Shown in pieces: positions 1 through 8,321 of a stretch of 64,000 bases of DNA. The notes below the pieces were generated by a model. That model did no database searches, had not been told where the DNA came from, and saw only the letters and a list, made by a program, of their open reading frames with translations. The stretch is from Acidisarcina sp. (GTDB lineage: Bacteria > Acidobacteriota > Terriglobia > Terriglobales > Acidobacteriaceae). Where the stretch lies: positions 248,001 to 312,000 of the forward strand of contig DATLIY010000009.1 in NCBI GenBank assembly GCA_035539175.1, read 5' to 3'. The translations under genes and the position numbers were made by a program. The stretch's first letter is position 1, and every line of letters starts with the position of its first letter.

Positions 1-2497
1 TTCCATCATCGAGACTCTTTGAGAAGGTATAGACGCCTCGCAACTGGAAGCCCCCAGAAAAGCGATGGTGAATATCCGCCTGCAAGCCGTTGTAAGAGCT
101 AACTCCATCCGACACCCAGGTCGTCGTGTTTGCCAGCGCCGGATTGGCAAGGGGCGATCCGGGCGCATAGTACACCCGCCCTGAGGGAAGGATGGAGGGG
201 ACAGGCTCATTCACATCCTCCGATAGCATCTCGTGGTAACCATGGGAGCCTACATATCCAAGGCTCAAAGATGTGGCTGGAGCTATCTCCTGCTCAACCT
301 TCAGCGTATAGGAGAGAAACGTCGGCGTATGCGCATCGGGCTGCACTCCACTTGGCGATACCAGGCTGTTACCACCAAGCGGCTGCCCCGGAGTTACTTT
401 CAAGCTAGACACCGATACATTCTTCAAGGACTGCGTTGTGTTGAATGGAGCCGTCTGATCCAGTCGGTAGTCGAGGTTATCGAGAAGTGCGTTGTACATA
501 CCAAAGCTTGCGTGCACAATCGTCTTCCCTTGCTTGAATGGATCCCAAGCCAGCCCCACGCGCGGCTGCGGAAGAAACTTTGCATGGTTGACAGTAAGTG
601 CCGAGGAGCCAATATGAGGATTCGTCTCGATAACTCCCTTCGAATCGAAAAGATAGTTGGACGCTCGTGATTGCACCTCGTTCCAGCCATCCGTCGACTC
701 AAAACGGAAACCTATCTTGACTTCAAGGTTCGGCCGAACCTTCACCGTGTCCTGAACAAAGCCAGCCCATTCCAACGAGCGCCAGCCAAGTTCCGTTGGC
801 GCAGGAACAACGGTGAATGTCGATACCTTGCCCTGGAGAAAATTCGCAAGGCTGCTGAAGGAAGCTTGACCATACTGATACTGCGCCAGATTGTCATTCG
901 CCTGAATTCTCTGCAGCCACACTCCCGCTTCCAGTTGGTGGTTCCGATGCGATACGAACACGTGATCATCCAGAGTGAACAGGTTTCTCGCGGTCGTCAG
1001 ATTACTTCCCGCATTCGTTCCAGCCAGGCTTATCTGGGATGCTCCATTAAGAGCCGTGCCGCCACCTATCACCAATGCGCCGATAGGACGCCCCACCACC
1101 CAGCCGGGAACATTCACGGACGTTGTACCAGTAAAGTTATAAGCTGCGCGGGAAAACCCCACGCGCGCGGTATTCAGCACATTGGCGGAGTACACATGCT
1201 GCTCCTGAATGCTGAAGACCTGCTCGCGAAGCCCTTCCACAACTGAGCTGAGTGGATTCACGCTGGGAGTATTCGCAAAGCTGTCGTCTATCGTGTAGGC
1301 GGCAGAGAGCGTATCCGCATTGGAGATATTCTGATCGAACCGCGCGGTGCCGAAGTCTTCCCGAATCTTCTGCAGCGGATGGCTGTAGGCCGTCGCGATG
1401 CCATCACCAAGCTCAGGACCATTCTGTACAGGCCACAAGGCGAGCAATGGCTGGACACTCGCGACAGCCGCCGCACGAGCTGCGTTGTCGGGCACCAGCG
1501 TCACATTGCTAAGTCCGAGATTCTGGCGAAATCCTTCATAGTTGCCAAAGAGAAAAAGCTTGTTCGTGCGCAAAGGTCCACCCAGCGACCCGCCAAACTG
1601 GTTTCTCTGGAAATTCGGAATTGAGCCGTGATCAAAGTAGTTGCGGGCATCCAGCGCGCTGTTCCGCAAAAACTCAAAGGCAGAGCCATGAAGCTTATTC
1701 GTGCCCGGAGCTGTCACAATGCTGATCTGCGCACCAGGCCGCTTGCCATACTCTGCGCCATAGCTGTCCGTCACAACGTTGAACTCACGAATGCCGTCTA
1801 CGCCAAGAAGCTGACCGCTGGTGCCTCCGGGCGTGACGTTGATCAGCGAAGCGCCTGTATATTCAATGCCGTTCAAGAGGAAGATATTTTCCTGTGGACG
1901 ATGACCGCTGACTGCGAACATATTTCCGACGGAGGAATTCGAAGTCCCAACTCCACCGGTTCGCTGAGCTGTGTAATTCACCACTCCAGGATTCAGAGTG
2001 ACCAGTTCGTCGTAGCTGCGGCCATTCAACGGCAGTTCTTTCACCTGGCGCTCATCCACAAGCCCAGAGGTTTGCTGCGTAGTCAGACTAACTGTCGGCG
2101 GAAGCTCGGCAACTACAACCTCCTCCTGAACTGTACCGAGCGGAAGAACCATATCGACAGATGTGCTTTGGCCAACAACCAGCGTGATGCCCGTCTTCAC
2201 CTGCGAGTGGAAGCCATCCTTGGAGGCGAGTACGTGATAATTGCCAACTGGGATGGAAGGTGCCGCGTATCTTCCGACAGCATCGGTCACGAGGATTCGT
2301 TGCGCGCCGGTGTCAATGTTACGCAAGGTTACGCTAGCGCCGGGCAGTTCTGCTCCGGAAGGATCGCGCACCGTTCCAGAGATCGATCCTCCAACAACCT
2401 GCGCCTCCATCGAGCCAGTCCACGCCAGGACCAGCAGCGCAGCAACAAACACAACCGCGAACCGGGTACGAATTGAGACGAACGAAGGTACAAACAT
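1..2497 (-). CDS. TonB-dependent receptor, Oar-like (3' end outside window)
   Basis: Outer-membrane receptor for energised uptake of a large substrate; the substrate is not identifiable. The frame is open from ATG 2497 to the window edge (832 codons). It starts with a signal peptide (residues about 1-33, ending near MEAQ). A carboxypeptidase-regulatory-like domain follows at about 35-120 (SISGTVRDPSGAELPGA). The plug has LPLNGRSYDELV and a region rich in SxxxxNMFAVSGHRP. Barrel segments near the edge read YTFSKSLDD, typical of Oar-type acidobacterial receptors. An AGGAG at 2506-2510 lies 8 nt before the ATG. A consensus-like promoter and a hairpin terminator lie in the leader. It is divergent from the cys operon, so sulfur-linked transport is possible but unproven. 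Confidence 0.9.
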   Translation of the reverse strand, partial: MFVPSFVSIRTRFAVVFVAALLVLAWTGSMEAQVVGGSISGTVRDPSGAELPGASVTLRNIDTGAQRILVTDAVGRYAAPSIPVGNYHVLASKDGFHSQVKTGITLVVGQSTSVDMVLPLGTVQEEVVVAELPPTVSLTTQQTSGLVDERQVKELPLNGRSYDELVTLNPGVVNYTAQRTGGVGTSNSSVGNMFAVSGHRPQENIFLLNGIEYTGASLINVTPGGTSGQLLGVDGIREFNVVTDSYGAEYGKRPGAQISIVTAPGTNKLHGSAFEFLRNSALDARNYFDHGSIPNFQRNQFGGSLGGPLRTNKLFLFGNYEGFRQNLGLSNVTLVPDNAARAAAVASVQPLLALWPVQNGPELGDGIATAYSHPLQKIREDFGTARFDQNISNADTLSAAYTIDDSFANTPSVNPLSSVVEGLREQVFSIQEQHVYSANVLNTARVGFSRAAYNFTGTTSVNVPGWVVGRPIGALVIGGGTALNGASQISLAGTNAGSNLTTARNLFTLDDHVFVSHRNHQLEAGVWLQRIQANDNLAQYQYGQASFSSLANFLQGKVSTFTVVPAPTELGWRSLEWAGFVQDTVKVRPNLEVKIGFRFESTDGWNEVQSRASNYLFDSKGVIETNPHIGSSALTVNHAKFLPQPRVGLAWDPFKQGKTIVHASFGMYNALLDNLDYRLDQTAPFNTTQSLKNVSVSSLKVTPGQPLGGNSLVSPSGVQPDAHTPTFLSYTLKVEQEIAPATSLSLGYVGSHGYHEMLSEDVNEPVPSILPSGRVYYAPGSPLANPALANTTTWVSDGVSSYNGLQADIHHRFSGGFQLRGVYTFSKSLDDG

Positions 2498-2727
2498 TAT
2501 TCAAGCTCCTAAAGAAATAGGTTTCAGCGAGCTCGTGGGCATTTCTGCACGAACTCCTGGCAATCACGGATGGAAATCTGAAATCGGAGTACTGAGTCGA
2601 CAGGGCGTCAACAACAGGAGCAACAACAAAGCGAGAGCTTCGGAGTAAAGCTCATGCGCAGCAAGGGCGCGCGCCATTCGAAGATGAAATCAAGTTCTAC
2701 CAAGAGATCTTCCTGAGCCTGAAAATG

Positions 2728-2757
2728 AAAAACCGCCGAACATTGAAGTTCTGGCGG
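2728..2757 (-). terminator. hairpin terminator in the TonB-receptor leader
   Basis: On the minus strand CCGCC-AGAAC pairs with GTTC-GGCGG around a TTCAAT loop (one bulged base), followed directly by TTTTTC. It lies between the predicted promoter and the receptor start, so it could work as an attenuator. I do not recognise a known riboswitch aptamer in front of it. Confidence 0.55.
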
Positions 2758-2894
2758 CGGGGAATTCCGATTCCTTGAAGATGGAGATCAGAGATTCATG
2801 GTCCGATTCATGGACGCATGCCGCCACATGCAACTACGTGGAGTCCTACACATACAACACGTGAATGGGGCGGAAAGGCGCATAGCTTTCGTTG

Positions 2895-2923
2895 AGCATA
2901 GGGAGAGTTGCGGAAAACGTCAA
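2895..2923 (-). promoter_or_regulatory. sigma70-like promoter for the TonB receptor
   Basis: On the minus strand TTGACG (2918-2923) and TATGCT (2895-2900) are separated by exactly 17 nt, close to the vegetative consensus. The predicted start near 2888 gives a leader of about 390 nt before the receptor ATG at 2497. The leader contains a terminator-like hairpin. Confidence 0.55.
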
Positions 2924-3120
2924 GATTGATTGGGGCCATTCTTCGTTCTGATCGTCTGATTCTGTGCTGCCAGGTGGCTCCTTCGGTTGACATATCCGGC
3001 AATATCAAGCAATCTAAAAGAGCAATGATATCCACCCTTCCCATCCGCGCATGTCGCATGAACCGCAGCTGTTGTACGTGTAACAGCATGGGGGTTTGTC
3101 GGCGTGGATGCGAGCATGGA

Positions 3121-3138
3121 TAGATAAAGACTTATCTA
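3121..3138. promoter_or_regulatory. perfect 7-4-7 palindrome upstream of cysD (operator candidate)
   Basis: TAGATAA-agac-TTATCTA is a perfect 7-bp inverted repeat 20 nt upstream of the leader terminator of the cys operon. AT-rich dyads of this size are typical operators. No regulator gene is adjacent, so the binding protein is unknown. Confidence 0.4.
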
Positions 3139-3157
3139 GATCAAGCTCCTATAAAAG

Positions 3158-3195
3158 AGCCCACCGCCTGACCTCCTTCGGCGCGTGGGCTTTTT
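3158..3195 (+). terminator. leader terminator/attenuator before cysD
   Basis: AGCCCAC (3158-3164) pairs with GTGGGCT (3185-3191), extended by CGC/GCG with one bulge, and is followed by a T-run. It ends 63 nt before the cysD start and no gene lies upstream on this strand. It therefore probably attenuates the cys transcript. The complementary strand is also terminator-like (ending CTCTTTT). Confidence 0.6.
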
Positions 3196-3258
3196 CCTTT
3201 TCACCTCAAAATTTGCAGGATATCCACTCCGCGAACCAGGCGGCGAGTAGAGAAAACA

Positions 3259-4191
3259 ATGGCTACAAGCGTAGTAGACACACAAGCAGTTCAGGCAAGG
3301 CTCAGTCACCTCCAACTGCTGGAGGCAGAGAGCATCCACATCTTTCGCGAGGTGGCTGCCGAGTTTCAGAAGCCCGTCATGCTCTACTCCATTGGCAAGG
3401 ACTCCTCGGTGATGTTGCGCCTGGCGCAGAAGGCCTTCCATCCCGGCCCAATTCCCTTCCCACTGCTGCATGTGGACACGGGTTACAAATTCCGCGAGAT
3501 GCTGGAATTTCGCGACTCTTACACGCGCGAGCTTGGCCTCAATCTCATCGTGCATCGCAATGAAGAAGCATTGCGTGACGGGACGAATCCAGTCCGGCTG
3601 GGAACGCAACGTTGCTGCGCACTGCTGAAGACCACGGCGCTGCTGGATGCGCTCCGCGAGCATGGCTTCGACGCGGCGTTCGGTGGCGCGCGGCGCGATG
3701 AAGAGAAGTCCCGCGCAAAGGAAAGAATCTTCTCCTTCCGCGATGCGGCAGGACAGTGGGACCCCAAAAACCAGCGTCCGGAATTGTGGAATCTCTACAA
3801 CGGCCGCATCGGACCGGGAGAGAGCATCCGCGTGTTTCCGCTATCGAATTGGACCGAGCTGGACATCTGGCACTACATCCACCTGGAGAAGATCCCTATC
3901 GTGCCGCTGTACTTTGCAAAGGAGCGGCGCATGCTCGTGCGCGGCGACAGCCTCATCCCCGTGGAGCAGCCCTTCGTCAAGGGTCTGCCGGGAGAAGAGC
4001 AGTGGATCCGCTGCCGTTTACGTTCGCTCGGATGCAGCCCCTGCACAGGTGCGATTCGGTCCGATGCAGACACCTTGCCGAAGATCATCGCTGAGTTAAT
4101 TTCCTTTCGCTCCTCGGAGCGAGCCAATCGCGTCATCGATCACGATCAGGATGGATCGATGGAGATCAAGAAGAGGGAGGGCTACTTCTAA
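3259..4191 (+). CDS. cysD: sulfate adenylyltransferase subunit 2 (CysD)
   Basis: Catalytic subunit of ATP sulfurylase, making adenosine 5'-phosphosulfate (APS) from sulfate and ATP in the cytoplasm together with CysN. It belongs to the PP-loop ATP pyrophosphatase family: the P-motif SIGKDSSVM lies at residues 44-52, followed by HVDTGYKF. The C-terminus ends KKREGYF, as in CysD generally, and 310 aa is the usual length. The ribosome site before ATG 3259 is weak (GAGTAGAG). The cysN ATG follows the stop directly (0 nt), so the two are translationally coupled. A terminator and a palindrome in the leader suggest attenuation or repression. Confidence 0.97.
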   Translation: MATSVVDTQAVQARLSHLQLLEAESIHIFREVAAEFQKPVMLYSIGKDSSVMLRLAQKAFHPGPIPFPLLHVDTGYKFREMLEFRDSYTRELGLNLIVHRNEEALRDGTNPVRLGTQRCCALLKTTALLDALREHGFDAAFGGARRDEEKSRAKERIFSFRDAAGQWDPKNQRPELWNLYNGRIGPGESIRVFPLSNWTELDIWHYIHLEKIPIVPLYFAKERRMLVRGDSLIPVEQPFVKGLPGEEQWIRCRLRSLGCSPCTGAIRSDADTLPKIIAELISFRSSERANRVIDHDQDGSMEIKKREGYF

Positions 4192-5883
4192 ATGCCGCAT
4201 ATTACAGATGCCCCAGATATCTTGCTGGATACGGTCGCGGATACCTCTCTGTCCATCGAAGAGTTTCTCGCTCAGGAGCAGTCCAAGGATCTGCTGCGCT
4301 TCAGCACCGCAGGCAGCGTAGATGATGGCAAATCGACGTTGATTGGCCGCCTTCTCTATGACTCGCAGAATGTGTATGAAGATCATGTGCGAGCGGTAAC
4401 TCATACCAATGGTGCACAAACTGCTCCCACCATCGACTTTGCGCAATTGACAGATGGGCTGCGCGCCGAGCGGGAACAAGGTATCACCATCGATGTAGCC
4501 TATCGCTATTTCTCCACCAGCAAGCGCAAGTTCATCATCGCCGATACTCCCGGGCATGAGCAGTACACGCGTAACATGGCGACCGGGGCCTCGACCGCGG
4601 ATCTAGCCATTATTCTGCTGGACGCACGCAAAGGAATCCTTACCCAGTCGCGGCGCCATGCTTACATTGCATCCCTGCTCGGCATTCCCAAGCTGGTAGC
4701 CGCCATCAATAAGATGGATCTCGTCGATTATTCGCAGGATGTCTTTGAGCAGCACCAGCGAGATCTTCAGGCACTCGCTGCCAGCCTGGGGAACGTCGAG
4801 CTGGAGTGCATACCCGTCAGCGCATTGCAGGGCGACAACGTCGTAACGCGCGGCGAGAATACGCCGTGGTACTCGGGGCCAAGCCTGTTGGAATATCTTG
4901 AGACGGTGCCAGTCGCCGAGCGTCATTCGCATCTCGGATTCCGTATGCCGGTGCAGCGCGTCATCCGTCCGCACCAGCATTTTCGCGGCTTTGCCGGTCA
5001 GATATCCGCGGGCGCCATCCATCCTGGAGACACCATCGTTGCACTACCCTCGGGTCGCAAGAGCCGGGTGCAATCGATCAGCACCTTCGACGGCGAGCTA
5101 AGCGAAGCGCACGCACCACTCTCAATCGTGGTCACGCTGGAAGATGAACTCGACATCAGCCGCGGAGACTTGATTGCCAGTGACCAGGCACCACCGCAGG
5201 TTGCGAAGAACTTTGAAGCTTCACTCGTGTGGCTGCATCCGCAACAACTAAATGTCGGCAAGACATACCTTCTCAAGCACACGACGCAAACCGTGAAGGC
5301 GCGCGTCAGTTCCATCCATCACAGGATTGACATCGAGACGCTCGCCGAGCAGCCCGCGGAAACGCTGCAGATGAACGCGATCGGCGTCGTCACGGTAGAG
5401 GCTAATCGAGCCTTGATCGTCGATGCCTACAATCAGAATCGGAGCACGGGAAGCTTCATCCTCATCGATCCCGCGAGCAGCGCGACTGTAGGCGCCGGCA
5501 TGATTCGTCAGGTGATGGATGACCGCGACGGAACTTTCACTACCGAAGAACTACAGGCGTCAGCCCTCATCGCTCTCGGCAACCGGCACACGCTGGCTGC
5601 AACTCTCGAAGACAGGCTGCTCGCATCTGGAGTGGCGGTCGTTCGCACGCGCGTGCAGAACCCAGACACATGGCGGGCGCTCCTGCTCGCCGGTGTCGTC
5701 ACTCTCGTCGAATCCGACTCAGCGGAGCTCTCCATCGCGTCGCTGCACGGAGGTCAATCTGAATTGATTGCAGATCCCCTGGCTGCACGCTCGGAGAGCG
5801 ACACGGATCTCGTCGAAGCTGTGCTGGATGCACTAGGCGAAAAACAAATCATCGCATTGCCCAACGGAGGCAAAACAAAATGA
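4192..5883 (+). CDS. cysN: sulfate adenylyltransferase subunit 1 (CysN) with degenerate CysC-like tail
   Basis: GTPase subunit that drives ATP sulfurylase. The G-domain motifs are intact: AGSVDDGKST (residues 40-49), DTPGHEQY (118-125) and NKMD (173-176). Elongation-factor-like beta-barrel domains run to about residue 440. At 563 aa it is longer than stand-alone CysN (about 470) and shorter than CysNC fusions (about 630). Residues 445-563 have no Walker A (GxSGSGKS) but contain ALIALGNRHTLAATLEDRLL, which resembles the helix after the APS-kinase P-loop. I infer a decayed CysC domain. The stop overlaps cysH by 4 nt (ATGA). Confidence 0.95.
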   Translation: MPHITDAPDILLDTVADTSLSIEEFLAQEQSKDLLRFSTAGSVDDGKSTLIGRLLYDSQNVYEDHVRAVTHTNGAQTAPTIDFAQLTDGLRAEREQGITIDVAYRYFSTSKRKFIIADTPGHEQYTRNMATGASTADLAIILLDARKGILTQSRRHAYIASLLGIPKLVAAINKMDLVDYSQDVFEQHQRDLQALAASLGNVELECIPVSALQGDNVVTRGENTPWYSGPSLLEYLETVPVAERHSHLGFRMPVQRVIRPHQHFRGFAGQISAGAIHPGDTIVALPSGRKSRVQSISTFDGELSEAHAPLSIVVTLEDELDISRGDLIASDQAPPQVAKNFEASLVWLHPQQLNVGKTYLLKHTTQTVKARVSSIHHRIDIETLAEQPAETLQMNAIGVVTVEANRALIVDAYNQNRSTGSFILIDPASSATVGAGMIRQVMDDRDGTFTTEELQASALIALGNRHTLAATLEDRLLASGVAVVRTRVQNPDTWRALLLAGVVTLVESDSAELSIASLHGGQSELIADPLAARSESDTDLVEAVLDALGEKQIIALPNGGKTK

Positions 5884-6578
5884 CGGAAGCAACTCAAGTG
5901 GGTACCGCGAGCCTCGCAGAGAAGGTCGCCGCAGCGAAGCTGCTTGTGAAACAGCAGGTCGAAGAAGCGCAAGGGAAACTATGCGTGACCAGCAGTTTTC
6001 AGGCCGAGGATGTAGTTGTGCTTCACCTCGTCACGCAACTCGCTCCTCGTGTTCCCGTACTCTTCCTGGACACTGGTTACCACTTCAAAGAGACCTACGA
6101 GTATCGCGACCGCATTGCAGCGGAGTGGAATCTGAATCTTGAAAATCTGTTACCTCGTTTGACCGTCCAGGAACAGGAATCGCAGTTCGGCATTCTGCAT
6201 CAGACTGCCCCCGACAAGTGCTGCAGCCTGCGTAAAGTGGAGCCGCTCTTCGCCGGGTTGCAGCGCTTCGACGCGTGGTTTACCGGGCTCAGGCGGGAGC
6301 AGGCGAAAACTCGCGCCGATCTGCAGACGGTTGACCTGTTCACGCTGCCCGGAGGCAAACAGCTGCGCAAGATCAGCCCGCTTGCCGACTGGTCCACGCG
6401 AGACGTGTGGCACTACGCCGCGGAACACAACATTCCCTTGTTGCCGCTCTATGACAAAGGCTATTCGAGCATTGGATGCGAGCCATGTACCAGCCTGCCA
6501 CTTGATCCGAACGATCCTCGCTCCGGCCGCTGGTCGGGACGCAAAGTAGAGTGCGGGATTCACATTCAGCCGGCATAA
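5880..6578 (+). CDS. cysH: assimilatory adenylylsulfate (APS) reductase, CysH family
   Basis: Thioredoxin-dependent reduction of activated sulfate to sulfite. At 232 aa it is the usual length. Cysteines 114-115 (DKCCSLRK) and 200/203 (GCEPCT) form the CC-...-CxxC set that binds the [4Fe-4S] cluster in APS reductases and is absent from PAPS reductases. The catalytic ECG(I)H motif is at 224-228. Specificity for APS is inferred from this family knowledge and fits the absence of an intact APS kinase in the operon. It overlaps the cysN stop by 4 nt. Confidence 0.93.
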   Translation: MTEATQVGTASLAEKVAAAKLLVKQQVEEAQGKLCVTSSFQAEDVVVLHLVTQLAPRVPVLFLDTGYHFKETYEYRDRIAAEWNLNLENLLPRLTVQEQESQFGILHQTAPDKCCSLRKVEPLFAGLQRFDAWFTGLRREQAKTRADLQTVDLFTLPGGKQLRKISPLADWSTRDVWHYAAEHNIPLLPLYDKGYSSIGCEPCTSLPLDPNDPRSGRWSGRKVECGIHIQPA

Positions 6579-6594
6579 CGGCAAGAGGGCTTAC

Positions 6595-7425
6595 ATGGAA
6601 TACGCAATCGGGTTTCTGATTGCTTTTGTTATCGCGGTAACTGGAGTAGGCGCCGGATCTATTACCGCACCACTGCTGATCTTCTTTCTCCATGTTCCGG
6701 TGGCTGTCGGAGTCGGCACTGCCCTGGCCTATTCAGCCATTGTGAAGTTCCTTCTCGTCCCGATCCAGATGTGGCGGCGGCAGGTGAACTATCGCATCGT
6801 TGGTTTCATGCTGCTTGGTGGTCTTCCGGGCGTGATCCTCGGGTCCATCCTCTTCCGCTATTTCGATCTGAAGGGCCAGCAGAATGTGCTCTATGTCGTG
6901 CTGGGTCTGATCATCACCGCCTCCTCCGGCTGGCACCTTTACCGGCACTTTCGTCCGGTGGACCGCGAAACAAAACAGAAGGATCGTCCGCGATCCCTTG
7001 CTGCCCTCATGCTGCCCGTGGGTTTTGAGGTAGGCTTCTCTTCTTCCGGCGCTGGAGCATTAGGCACCATAGCGCTACTGGGACTTACTTCCCTCACTAC
7101 AGCCCAGGTTGTAGGTACTGATCTTGCCTTCGGCTTCTGCGTCTCGCTCATCGGAAGCAGCATGCACATTCTGCATAGCAGCTATGGCACGGCCCTGCTC
7201 ATCAAACTGGTTTGCGGCGGCATGGTCGGAGCCTTGTCCGGCTCCCTTCTCGCACCCCGCCTGCCCAACCGGCAGCTCCGTCTTGCGCTCTCCGCATGGC
7301 TGCTGATCCTGGGCCTGCAGTTCTGCTATAAGGCGGTTACGAACGAAGTGGGATCCAGGCCGATTCCATCCGCTATATCCGCACCATCCATGCGCCCAAT
7401 CCCAGCCTCCATCCACGTGCGCTGA
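6595..7425 (+). CDS. TSUP (TauE/SafE) family permease, probable sulfur anion transporter
   Basis: Polytopic inner-membrane protein of 276 aa, opening with AIGFLIAFVIAVTGVGAGSI, the hallmark N-terminal repeat of the TauE/SafE/DUF81 family. A second repeat near residue 145 reads GFEVGFSSSGAGALGTIALL. The family exports or imports sulfite, sulfate or sulfonates. Its place 16 nt after cysH points to sulfate uptake or sulfite export for this pathway, but direction and substrate are not shown. AGAGGG precedes the ATG. Confidence 0.85.
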   Translation: MEYAIGFLIAFVIAVTGVGAGSITAPLLIFFLHVPVAVGVGTALAYSAIVKFLLVPIQMWRRQVNYRIVGFMLLGGLPGVILGSILFRYFDLKGQQNVLYVVLGLIITASSGWHLYRHFRPVDRETKQKDRPRSLAALMLPVGFEVGFSSSGAGALGTIALLGLTSLTTAQVVGTDLAFGFCVSLIGSSMHILHSSYGTALLIKLVCGGMVGALSGSLLAPRLPNRQLRLALSAWLLILGLQFCYKAVTNEVGSRPIPSAISAPSMRPIPASIHVR

Positions 7426-7459
7426 ACATCGTTCCTCCAAGTGACTTAAGTCCCTGCAT

Positions 7460-7490
7460 CGCTTCTGACAATCTTCTAATGTCAGAAGCG
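7460..7490. terminator. perfect 10-bp hairpin after the TSUP gene
   Basis: CGCTTCTGAC (7460-7469) and GTCAGAAGCG (7481-7490) form a perfect stem around an 11-nt loop. There is no U-run, so it may be a transcript-end stabiliser rather than a classical terminator. A second long hairpin lies on the other side of the cupin gene. Confidence 0.4.
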
Positions 7491-7577
7491 TGGACGATTT
7501 GTATCGAGGCTGCAGCGCATGTCCCGGAACAAACTAATGCGTGGCAGATGTCCATCCAGAATCCAGAGGACAAAACT

Positions 7578-7904
7578 ATGAACTACACATTCATCGCCGA
7601 TCTCATGAAAGAGTTTGAACTTCCCGAGCAAGGAATTTTGAGCCGCATCCTCCACAAGGACGACAAGGTAAATATCACCGCATTTTCCTTTTCGGCGGGG
7701 CAGGAGCTATCCGCCCACTCAGCACCGACGCCCGCGGTTCTCTACTTTCTTGAGGGAGAAGCCGAGGTACTGCTGGGCGAGGACAAGGTCCAGGCCAGGG
7801 CCGGCTCCTTTATCTACATGCCTCCGATGCTCGCTCACGGCATTTCAGCGCAGTCTCCGCTCAAGATGGTGCTGATCCAGATCAAGGTTCCCGCTGCCGC
7901 CTGA
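7578..7904 (+). CDS. small cupin-domain protein
   Basis: A 108-aa single-domain cupin. The core reads LSAHSAPTPAVLYFLEGEAEVLLG, then GSFIYMPPMLAHGISA, which are the two conserved cupin strand motifs. The first motif has only one clear histidine, so metal binding is uncertain. ATG 7578 is preferred over the in-frame ATG at 7479: AGAGGA lies about 7 nt before it, and the earlier start would sit inside a perfect hairpin. Its role is unknown. It is flanked on both sides by long hairpins, so it is probably transcribed alone. Confidence 0.8.
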   Translation: MNYTFIADLMKEFELPEQGILSRILHKDDKVNITAFSFSAGQELSAHSAPTPAVLYFLEGEAEVLLGEDKVQARAGSFIYMPPMLAHGISAQSPLKMVLIQIKVPAAA

Positions 7905-7945
7905 GTAGCCTCCAAATTAGAAGAGGCGCCAGAAGAAACATTCAG

Positions 7946-7994
7946 GAGTAACGCGGAAGGAGCGCGAGCCACTCGCAGTCCTTCCGCGTTACTC
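7946..7994. repeat. perfect 16-bp inverted repeat with nested hairpin
   Basis: GAGTAACGCGGAAGGA (7946-7961) pairs perfectly with 7979-7994. The 17-nt loop itself contains GCGAG/CTCGC, giving one long rod-like hairpin. There is no T-run on the plus strand. It ends 7 nt before the ATG of the DUF3467 gene and could cover its ribosome-binding region. Confidence 0.6.
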
Positions 7995-8001
7995 TAGAAC
8001 C

Positions 8002-8301
8002 ATGAACCAACCCACACAGCAGCCCCGCGTTGTCCTGACCCAAACCCCCGATTATCGCGAAACCTACGCCAATAGCGTCCAGGTTCGTGTCAGCGTCTGG
8101 GATTTCCTCCTGACCTTTGGCACGGCCCAGCAGCAAACACCAGAAGAAGTAACCATCCATAACCAGCAGGGCGTCTACCTCAGTCCGCAGCAGGCCAAAG
8201 CTCTGTGGAACATGCTGGGCCAAAACCTCGAACAATACGAGATGACTTTTGGCAATATCGCGTTGGAGCCATTGAAGCAACCCCACGGACCAGTACACTA
8301 A
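8002..8301 (+). CDS. DUF3467 domain protein
   Basis: Small soluble protein of 99 aa. DYRETYANSVQVRVSVWDF near residues 17-35 and LSPQQAKALWNMLGQNLEQYE near 57-77 match the DUF3467 family pattern (YxN...D F, then an aligned helix). The function is unknown. No strong Shine-Dalgarno is visible, because the space just upstream is occupied by a long hairpin. It lies 20 nt before the next gene. Confidence 0.75.
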   Translation: MNQPTQQPRVVLTQTPDYRETYANSVQVRVSVWDFLLTFGTAQQQTPEEVTIHNQQGVYLSPQQAKALWNMLGQNLEQYEMTFGNIALEPLKQPHGPVH

Positions 8302-8321
8302 GAAGTCATTTAGACTGAGCC

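Larger units (their letters stand above)
2498..3258. other. divergent regulatory intergenic region, TonB receptor / cys operon
   Basis: No credible protein gene is seen in these 761 bases; the short frames here lack family features and good start sites. The region holds a minus-strand promoter and hairpin terminator serving the TonB receptor. On the cys side it holds a palindrome and a terminator. A weak plus-strand promoter candidate has TTGACA at 2987-2992 with AATCTA 18 nt downstream. A 6-bp inverted repeat, GCTGTT...AACAGC, lies near 3068-3087. Confidence 0.6.

Noticed and set aside
2808-3089. 93-codon minus-strand frame in the receptor/cys intergenic region
   Set aside because: No family motif, no ribosome site, and it spans the promoter placed at 2,895-2,923.
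3131-3195. Possible S-box (SAM-I) riboswitch before cysD, because CTTATCTAGA resembles its first conserved stretch
   Set aside because: The GGAGGGA and GGCAACC parts and the expected arms are missing; the CTTATC is explained by the TAGATAA/TTATCTA palindrome.
7479-7577. Upstream in-frame start for the cupin gene
   Set aside because: It lies within a perfect hairpin and has no Shine-Dalgarno, whereas ATG 7578 has AGAGGA at good distance.
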